From Planctomycetota bacterium (GTDB lineage: Bacteria > Planctomycetota > Phycisphaerae > Phycisphaerales > SM1A02), in assembly GCA_017859745.1 (NCBI GenBank), contig JAFMML010000018.1, forward strand, positions 1-51,847: a stretch of DNA of 51,847 bases, written 5' to 3'. Positions 46,226 through 51,847 of this stretch are shown piece by piece. The translations under genes and the position numbers were made by a program. The first letter of the stretch is position 1. Each line of letters opens with the position of its first letter. The notes below the pieces were generated by a model that saw only the letters and a program-made list of their open reading frames with translations, was not told where the DNA came from and searched no databases.

Positions 46226-47668
46226 TCAGTCGGCGACCCGCATGGCGGGCTTGAGCGCCTCCTCGAGCGCAAGCGTCGCGTAGACGGTGACCAGTTCGGG
46301 GTTCGACTCCTCCCAGCGGTCCGCCGAGTTGATCCACGATCCATCGGATCGCTGTCGCCCGACGAGCGCGGCGGCCAATTCCTCGCGCCAGTTTCGCTCG
46401 ACGCCGTCGATCGTCGCCACGGTCGGCTGCTGCGCCGCCAACAGAGCTCGCGACATCGCGTGCAGGTAGTAGTAGTGGCCTTGAGCACCGAGGCCGGGGT
46501 TCTCCTCGAAGGTCCAGTGGCGACGGATCCAGTCGAAGGCGGCCCGCACCCGTGGATCGTCCGAGGCCAGGCCGGCGTACAGCAGACTCTTGAAGCCCGC
46601 ATAGGTCATCGAGCCGTAGCTTCGAAGACTCCGCGGCGCGCCTTCCGGTCGGATCTCGCCGTAGCGACCTTCACCGGCGTTCTCGCTGGCGAAGCTCTCG
46701 CCTCCGTTGGCGGGGGTGTAGACGAAGCCGCCGTCGCCGCTGCCGTCTTGGGCCCACGGCGCGGGGTTGGACTCGGGCAGATTCTGGGTTCGGCCGACGA
46801 AGACCAGTGCCCGCTGGATCGCCGGATCGTCGGGACTGACGCCGGCTTCCTGGAGGGCGTCCAGCATCAACTGGGTGTTCGAGAGATCCGGGCGGCCGCT
46901 GCGTCCGTAGCCGGCGCCGCCGTACCAGTCCTGCGAGGGCTTGACCCCTTCGGACTGGTCCCACTGGTTGCGCCGAAGCCACGCCACGCCGTCGGCCACG
47001 CGATCGCTGAAGGCGAGATCGCGGGTGCTGGCGAGGCCCATGACCACGGACGAGGTCACGTAGTTGCCGATGCCGCCCTTGGCGATGCCGTCGAAGCCGC
47101 CGCCCGCGTCGAGCTCGCCGGTGATGAACCGCAACGCCTTGTCGAGGGCCTCCCTTCGGGCCGGCGTCTCGGGAGCCTGCACCAGAGCCTTCACCGCGAG
47201 CGCGGTGACCGCGACGCTCGCCGCACCACGGCGCGGCGACATGTCGGTCGGCGTCACGGCGCTGCCACGCATCCACGAGCCGTCGGACCCCTGGTTCGCG
47301 ACGAGCCAGTCGAGACCGGCGTCGAGCGAGGCCCGCGCTGCAGCCGCCGACTCGGGCGACATCGCGACCTCCGCATCGTCGACGGCGATCTCGAAGATCG
47401 GCGGAAGCGGAGGAGCGACGAACCTCGGCACTTCAGGCGACGGGAACTCGGTGATCTTCTCGGCGGGAACTCGCTCGTCGAGTTGCCGATCGGGCTCGGC
47501 GAGCACGGCGCGGCGAGACTCGTCGCCGATCGGAGTCGCCGATTGCGGCCGCTTCGAACGCTCCTTGCCGGAGGAGTCCTGTGCGACCGAGGCGATCGAG
47601 ATGAAGCTTGTCGAGACGACGGCGGCCGCGACGGCGAACGACCCGAGGATCGGAAGATGTGGCATCAT
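46226..47668 (-). CDS. Secreted prenyltransferase/squalene-cyclase-like repeat protein
   Basis: 480 residues. A signal peptide (FAVAAAVVSTSFISIASVAQ) and a Pro-rich linker are followed by alpha/alpha-toroid repeats like those of squalene cyclases and prenyltransferases. These are seen as LDWLVANQGSDGSWM near 125, GVAWLRRNQW near 210 and LVGRQRSDGSWINS near 440. No DxDD or metal-binding site is evident, so it is unlikely to be a cyclase; such proteins are common and unexplained in planctomycetes. The start is ATG 47668 (or 47665). TATCGT lies 6 bases before it. It converges on ctaA. Confidence 0.87.
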   Translation of the reverse strand: MMPHLPILGSFAVAAAVVSTSFISIASVAQDSSGKERSKRPQSATPIGDESRRAVLAEPDRQLDERVPAEKITEFPSPEVPRFVAPPLPPIFEIAVDDAEVAMSPESAAAARASLDAGLDWLVANQGSDGSWMRGSAVTPTDMSPRRGAASVAVTALAVKALVQAPETPARREALDKALRFITGELDAGGGFDGIAKGGIGNYVTSSVVMGLASTRDLAFSDRVADGVAWLRRNQWDQSEGVKPSQDWYGGAGYGRSGRPDLSNTQLMLDALQEAGVSPDDPAIQRALVFVGRTQNLPESNPAPWAQDGSGDGGFVYTPANGGESFASENAGEGRYGEIRPEGAPRSLRSYGSMTYAGFKSLLYAGLASDDPRVRAAFDWIRRHWTFEENPGLGAQGHYYYLHAMSRALLAAQQPTVATIDGVERNWREELAAALVGRQRSDGSWINSADRWEESNPELVTVYATLALEEALKPAMRVAD

Positions 47669-47674
47669 GTCCCA

Positions 47675-47680
47675 ACGATA
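47675..47680 (-). promoter_or_regulatory. -10-like TATCGT, 6 bases before start codon
   Basis: On the minus strand TATCGT ends 6 bases before the ATG at 47668, the same leaderless geometry as at 3590, 4341 and 7854. Confidence 0.4.
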
Positions 47681-47741
47681 GTGCGGTGGAGGGGTGCCGA
47701 TCCGCATCGGACCCTTCCGCATTCGTGACCCGACGAAGTGC

Positions 47742-47850
47742 CTGGATCCGAGGATGGATCCGAGGCGAGGATGGATCCGAGGCGAGGATGGATCCGAGGC
47801 GTGGATGGATCCGAGGCGAGGATGGATCCGAGGCGTGGATGGGCCCGAGG
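47742..47850 (+). repeat. 17-bp tandem repeats upstream of the porin gene
   Basis: Five full copies of ATGGATCCGAGGCG(A/T)GG at 47754, 47771, 47788, 47805 and 47822, flanked by 12-base partial copies at 47742 (CTGGATCCGAGG) and 47839 (ATGGGCCCGAGG). The next ATG, at 47851, is the porin start and itself begins like a unit. The fifteenth base alternates A, A, T, A, T. Each unit contains an ATG preceded by GAGG or GTGG. Confidence 0.9.
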
Positions 47851-49278
47851 ATGGATCGGCCAGTGACACACTCGATCGGACGAAGTGGACGGACCGTCTC
47901 CGCGGCGGTCGTGGTGGCGGCGCTCGTCGTACCGACCTCGGCCCTGCTCGGACAATCCGCCTCGGATGGGGAGGGCCCGGACGCCCACGAGGGCCACGGC
48001 CAGGTCGACGGGTCGACCGCCGATCCGGCGACGAAGTCCCCGGCGGAGTCTCCAAACGATCCCCGCCGTGCGGAGGCCGACGAGCCGCCGAGTCGCACTC
48101 GCGCCTCCGCCGGACTCGAACTGTGGCGTCGAGATCTCATGACCGGCGACTGGTGGGGAGCTCGTCCGACGCTGGAGGAGGACGGCGTCGACCTGCAGTT
48201 GTCGTTCATCTACGACATCGTCGGCAACCTCTCGGGCGGCATTCGGACCGGGAACGACGAGCCGTATCTCTTCAATGCGCAACTCGAACTCGATCTCGAA
48301 CTGCTGCTGGGCCTCGAAGGCGCGGAGTTCCTTGCGCTCGGTCAGATCGCCGGCGGTGGAAATCCGAGCGTCGAGTTCGTCGGCGACTACCAGGGCGTGG
48401 ACAACAACGCCTTCGTCGGCAGCCTCGGACAGCTGTCGCAGATCTGGTACCGACAGCGCATGCTCGAGAACCGGTTCTCGGTTCAACTCGGAAAGCTGGA
48501 CTTCCTCGCGTCGTTCGCTTCGCCATCGACCTCGGCGACGTTCATCAACAACGGTCTCGACTACCCCGCCACACTCAACGTCTCGTCTCCGACCTTCCCC
48601 AACCAGGCCTTCGGCATCCTGCTCGAGGGTCGGCCCATCGAGAATCTCGAACTGAAGTTCGGCGTCTACGACGGCAGCAATCCTCCCGCGATCGGTGCGC
48701 CGCCGGGCGGCACGGGTGGACTCGGCCCGGCCACGTTCTTCGACAACACCGCGGGCTACTTCGTCATTGGAGAGACGCGGCTCTCATGGAGCCGGTCCAC
48801 GCTTCCCGGATCGTTGGCGGCCGGCGGTTGGGGCCATACCGGGGAGTTCCCGAGCCTCGCAGGAGGCGTGGCCGACGGCACCGGAGGCGGGTACGCATAC
48901 CTCGAACAGACCGTGTGGCTCGCCGACGACGGCGATCCGGAGGGCCCGGGCGTCTCGTTGTTCGGGATCGCCAGCGTCGGCGACGCCGCCACGAATCCGG
49001 CTCGCTGGTCGTTGTCGGGAGGCGTGTCGTGGAAGGGGCCGATTCCGTCTCGACCGGACGACGAGTTCGGACTCGGCGTCGCGTACGTACGGTTCAGCGA
49101 GGACGGATCGCTCTTTCCAAGTCCTGCCGAGTGCGCCATCGAGGCGTTCTATTCGTTGCAGCTGACCCCATGGCTCTCGATCCAGCCCGACCTGCAGTAC
49201 GTGATCGATCCGGGCGGCAACGCCCTGGCCGACGAGAACGCCTTGGTGGGAATCCTCCGCTTCACGCTGGCGTTCTGA
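47851..49278 (+). CDS. OprB-type carbohydrate-selective porin
   Basis: 475 residues. The signal peptide is about residues 1-35 (TVSAAVVVAALVVPTSALLG). After a Pro/Asp-rich linker comes the OprB barrel: LMTGDWWGARPTLEEDGVDL near 92, IYDIVGNLSGGIR near 118, LELLLGLEGAEF near 148, then alternating strands up to a final ILRFTLAF with the C-terminal Phe expected of outer-membrane proteins. It should admit sugars across the outer membrane, so the cell is diderm. The ATG at 47851 directly follows the 17-bp repeats; in-frame ATGs at 47788 and 47839 would add repeat-encoded residues before the signal peptide. Confidence 0.88.
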   Translation: MDRPVTHSIGRSGRTVSAAVVVAALVVPTSALLGQSASDGEGPDAHEGHGQVDGSTADPATKSPAESPNDPRRAEADEPPSRTRASAGLELWRRDLMTGDWWGARPTLEEDGVDLQLSFIYDIVGNLSGGIRTGNDEPYLFNAQLELDLELLLGLEGAEFLALGQIAGGGNPSVEFVGDYQGVDNNAFVGSLGQLSQIWYRQRMLENRFSVQLGKLDFLASFASPSTSATFINNGLDYPATLNVSSPTFPNQAFGILLEGRPIENLELKFGVYDGSNPPAIGAPPGGTGGLGPATFFDNTAGYFVIGETRLSWSRSTLPGSLAAGGWGHTGEFPSLAGGVADGTGGGYAYLEQTVWLADDGDPEGPGVSLFGIASVGDAATNPARWSLSGGVSWKGPIPSRPDDEFGLGVAYVRFSEDGSLFPSPAECAIEAFYSLQLTPWLSIQPDLQYVIDPGGNALADENALVGILRFTLAF

Positions 49279-49343
49279 GGCCGACCCGAACGTCGGCGCG
49301 ATGTGGAGGCCGGGGAGCCGGTCGAACGGTCGCTCTGCACGAC

Positions 49344-49349
49344 TAGACT
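49344..49349 (+). promoter_or_regulatory. -10-like TAGACT upstream of the DUF1573 gene
   Basis: TAGACT lies 60 bases before the ATG at 49410 in a 131-base gap; GAGGGA in the leader may serve as SD. Confidence 0.35.
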
Positions 49350-49409
49350 TTCGCCTTCGAGCCGATCGACTCGACTTCGACCGCTCGTTCCCGAACAGAG
49401 GGATTGCCG

Positions 49410-50660
49410 ATGCCGAACCCGTCCGCAGAAGAAGCCCACCGGTCGAGTCGTACCGTTGCAGATCACGTCGAACGAGGATCACGTCGACGCGTGCCGGCGA
49501 GCCACGTTTCGGTGCGCTGTGTCGCGGCATGCCTCGCGACACTGCTGCTTGGCGCCTGCGGGGGCGATCGCGGCGCCGAACCCGCGGCACCGCCGGTCGC
49601 CACCGGGGAAGCCGGCGCCGGGTCCCCGAGTCCTGCGACGAGTCCTGCGACCACGGCGGCGAGCGACGCCGCTTCCGATCCAGCGACATCGAGCGCCGCG
49701 ACGGGATTCGGCAACCGTCGCACCGGGCCATCGGTCACCGCCGGTCCGATCACGGCGACGCCCGGTTCCGTCGACTTCGGCCTGGTCGCGCCGAAGACCG
49801 TGGTCGAGGCGACCTTCGTGCTTCGCAACGACTCCGATGCGCCGATCCGGATCCTCGCCTCGCAGCCGACCTGCCAATGCACCGCGGTCGAGATGGCCGG
49901 CGAGGTGGTTCCGGCGCGAGGTTCGCTCGCGATGCCGGTCTCGATGGAGACCTCCGGAGCCGTCGGCGTGAAGCAGGCGGCGGTCTCGATGATCTTCGAA
50001 GGCGTGGACACGCCGATGCGGGTCGGCCTTCAGGCCGAGGTCGCCTACTCGGTGGTCGCTCGGCCGGTGCCCTACATCACCACCTTCGGACCCGGCAACC
50101 AGTTCGATCCCGCGCGGCTCGCCGGCACCTTCCGGCTCGAATCGGTGGACGGCGAGCCGTTCGAGGTGAGGTCGGTGCAGGGCGAGACGCCGTCGTTCGT
50201 CGGTTTCGATCCCGCCTCCGAGTCGCCGCGGAGCGCCTACGAGCTCCGGTACGACTTCCGAGGTCTCGCCGCGAACGCGGTGCCGAAGTACCTGCTGGTC
50301 GAGACCGATCGCGAGGATTGCCCGCTGGTCGATCTTCGGGTGCGACATCCTTCGACCCGCATTGCGCCGGCGTTCAAGTTCGCGCAGTTCCGGTCGATGC
50401 TCGGGCGGGCGAAGGCCGGCGAGCCGACCGCCTTCTCCATCGAGGTCGAGGAGATGGGATCGACTCGATTCGACATGGCGTACGCGCTCTCGCCGGATGC
50501 GACCGCGGATCTCGTCTCGCAGCGCTCCGATGGGAAGAACCTGCTCGTCACCGTCGAGGTGACGCCGCGCAAGGACTTCACGGGACTGCTGGAGGTGCCG
50601 GTGACCTTCGTGGCCGGGGGACGCACCAGCGAACACATCGTCTACGGACTCGTCGAGTAG
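49410..50660 (+). CDS. DUF1573-domain lipoprotein
   Basis: 416 residues. A basic N-terminus leads to a lipobox (LATLLLGACGG, Cys near 49), then an Ala/Thr/Ser/Pro-rich linker. The DUF1573 domain (immunoglobulin-like) reads GSVDFGLVAPKTVVEATFVL near 120 and ILASQPTCQCTAVEM near 147. The rest is beta-rich, with no further family that I can name. Probably anchored to a membrane and facing the periplasm. ATG 49410 is preferred over TTG 49404. The function of DUF1573 is unknown; it is abundant in planctomycetes and Bacteroidetes. Confidence 0.85.
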   Translation: MPNPSAEEAHRSSRTVADHVERGSRRRVPASHVSVRCVAACLATLLLGACGGDRGAEPAAPPVATGEAGAGSPSPATSPATTAASDAASDPATSSAATGFGNRRTGPSVTAGPITATPGSVDFGLVAPKTVVEATFVLRNDSDAPIRILASQPTCQCTAVEMAGEVVPARGSLAMPVSMETSGAVGVKQAAVSMIFEGVDTPMRVGLQAEVAYSVVARPVPYITTFGPGNQFDPARLAGTFRLESVDGEPFEVRSVQGETPSFVGFDPASESPRSAYELRYDFRGLAANAVPKYLLVETDREDCPLVDLRVRHPSTRIAPAFKFAQFRSMLGRAKAGEPTAFSIEVEEMGSTRFDMAYALSPDATADLVSQRSDGKNLLVTVEVTPRKDFTGLLEVPVTFVAGGRTSEHIVYGLVE

Positions 50661-50725
50661 GGGACTCGTCTCTCGACGGGACCATCCACGGATTGCCGGT
50701 CGCACCACGACACAGGATTCGCCGC

Positions 50726-51757
50726 ATGAACGCCATCACCGTCGACCGACAGGGGATCCCGGTCGCCGCCAACGTCGGACTTCGATCGGACATGCCCGAC
50801 CCGGTCGCCGCGCCGGGCGAGTGCGTGGTGCGCACCGAGGCGTCGGCGCTCAACCATCTCGATCTCTGGGTCGGTCGGGGTCTGCCCGGTCTGGACACGG
50901 TCTATCCGCACATCGGCGGCTCGGATGGGGCAGGTCTCGTCGAGTCGGTGGGCGACGGGGTGGACGAGGCGTGGATCGGAACGCGAGTGCTGCTGAACGC
51001 CGCGGTTCCGCAAGCGGAAGCGAGGCGACCGGGGGTCGCGCCGGCGCCGCCGGACATCAGGATGATCGGCGAGCACGATCATGGTGCCCACGCGGAACGG
51101 TTCACGGCGCCGGTGACGAATCTCGTTCCGATCGGCGACACCGATCCGATCGAGGCGGCGGCCTTCGGCCTGACCCACCTGACCGCGTGGCGGATGATGG
51201 TCGCTCGAGCGGAACTCCGTGGTGGCGAGACGGTCCTCGTCACCGGCATCGGAGGAGGCGTCGCGCTGGCGGCGCTCGCCATCGCGAAGCATCTCGGATG
51301 CACGACCATCGTCACCAGTCGAAGCGAGGAGAAGCTTGCGCGGGCGAAGGAACTCGGCGCCGACCATGGCGTGCTCGACCGCGGCGAGGACTGGTCGCGC
51401 GAGGTGCGCGGCCTCACCGGCAAGCGGGGGGTCGACTGCTGCATCGACTCGGTGGGCGGACCGTTGCTCGGGTTCGCCGTCAAGAGCCTCGCCCGTCGCG
51501 GCCGGTTCGTCACCTGCGGGACGACGGCGGGACCGATCGCCAAGTGCGATCTGTCGCGGGTCTTCTGGAACCAGCTCTCGATCCTCGGCTCGACCATGGG
51601 CGACATGACCGAGTTCCGGCAGGTGACGCCGCTGCTCGTCTCCGGAGCGATCCGGCCGGTCGTCGATTCGGTGCACCGGCCCGAAGCGTGCCGTTCCGCG
51701 TACGAGCGCCTTGAATCCTCGTCGCAGTTCGGCAAGATCGTGTTCGACTGGCGATGA
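50726..51757 (+). CDS. Zinc-type alcohol dehydrogenase/quinone reductase family protein (MDR)
   Basis: 343 residues. The N-terminal catalytic domain has ALNHLDLWVGRG near 40 and PHIGGSDGAGLVESVGDGV near 63. The Rossmann part has VLVTGIGGGVALAALAIAKH near 172, a TSRSEEKLARAKELGAD segment and RGVDCCIDSVGG. Where zinc-binding relatives have the four-Cys structural loop, this protein has AAVPQAEARRPGVAPAPP, so that zinc site is lost. It is an NAD(P)H-dependent oxidoreductase of unknown substrate. ATG 50726 is chosen; the longer frame running from 49301 is an overlap of the DUF1573 gene. Confidence 0.87.
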   Translation: MNAITVDRQGIPVAANVGLRSDMPDPVAAPGECVVRTEASALNHLDLWVGRGLPGLDTVYPHIGGSDGAGLVESVGDGVDEAWIGTRVLLNAAVPQAEARRPGVAPAPPDIRMIGEHDHGAHAERFTAPVTNLVPIGDTDPIEAAAFGLTHLTAWRMMVARAELRGGETVLVTGIGGGVALAALAIAKHLGCTTIVTSRSEEKLARAKELGADHGVLDRGEDWSREVRGLTGKRGVDCCIDSVGGPLLGFAVKSLARRGRFVTCGTTAGPIAKCDLSRVFWNQLSILGSTMGDMTEFRQVTPLLVSGAIRPVVDSVHRPEACRSAYERLESSSQFGKIVFDWR

Positions 51758-51787
51758 CGCCCGCCCCCGCCTCGTGAAGGAAGCCCG

Positions 51788-51847
51788 ATGAGCGACTCCG
51801 GCACCGCAACCGCCCCGACGCCCGTTCGCACCCGGCCGACGCCGAAG
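51788..51847 (+). CDS. Start of an unidentified gene (3' cut by window)
   Basis: An ATG at 51788 with an SD-like AAGGAAG 8 bases before it opens a frame of 20 codons to the window edge. The visible residues are Ser/Thr/Pro/Ala-rich (MSDSGTATAPTPVR), a flexible N-terminus with no recognisable domain. Confidence 0.5.
   Translation, partial: MSDSGTATAPTPVRTRPTPK

Overview
The window is one contiguous piece of a very GC-rich bacterial chromosome. Genes are tightly packed, many neighbours overlap by 4-13 bases (ATGA, GTGA or TTGA junctions), and start codons include GTG and TTG. The best guess is a planctomycete of the Phycisphaerae type. The grounds are a subtilisin-like protease ending in the duplicated Asp-rich, dockerin-like tail common on secreted Phycisphaerales proteins, an alternative complex III locus, DUF1573 and GYF_2 proteins, and a TatC with an unusual insert. 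This assignment is inference from gene content only.

Layout: 1-3070 holds a cut-off GYF_2 membrane protein, a Tat-exported metallophosphoesterase and a DUF72 protein. 3113-6837 holds a small membrane protein, a HAD phosphatase, and two sulfotransferases flanking a family 2 glycosyltransferase. 6830-13090 holds a DnaJ-type co-chaperone, a membrane polyferredoxin fused to TPR repeats, a PTS IIA protein, an RsmB-type rRNA methyltransferase and metK. 13370-17735 holds the secreted protease, a bifunctional-nuclease-family protein, truD and a HAD hydrolase. 17770-18798 is a cluster of toxin-antitoxin-type genes, including a Phd/ParE pair and the remains of a nucleotidyltransferase gene. 18910-25346 is one long minus-strand operon: PTS IIA, PII-like protein, two cation/proton antiporter-like proteins, tatD, tatC, tadA.

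The centrepiece is 25524-46160, a complete respiratory locus. A promoter with an operator-like inverted repeat leads into actA-actB-actC-actD-actE-actF (alternative complex III, a quinol:cytochrome c oxidoreductase) and a small membrane protein. Then come a Sco copper chaperone, coxB with a fused cytochrome c (caa3 type), coxA (A2 type), coxC, coxD and a second subunit III gene. After an unrelated ABC exporter come ctaB and ctaA, the two heme A biosynthesis enzymes, with a DUF3179 protein translationally coupled to ctaB. Together these encode a quinol-to-oxygen chain: ActB/ActC/ActF handle quinol and electron transfer, the ActA/ActE hemes pass electrons on, and the caa3 oxidase reduces oxygen, with Sco and CtaA/CtaB supplying copper and heme A.

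46226-51847 holds a secreted alpha/alpha-toroid (prenyltransferase-like) repeat protein, a 17-bp tandem repeat, an OprB-type porin, a DUF1573 lipoprotein, a zinc-type alcohol dehydrogenase-family oxidoreductase and the start of one more gene.

No tRNA, rRNA, CRISPR array, phage or insertion sequence was recognised. No wholly new defence or metabolic system is obvious. The best candidates for something undescribed are the PTS IIA/PII-like/antiporter operon, the Cys-less DUF3179 protein coupled to ctaB, the polyferredoxin-TPR fusion, and the recurring -10-like boxes placed only 6-7 bases before start codons, which suggest leaderless transcription.
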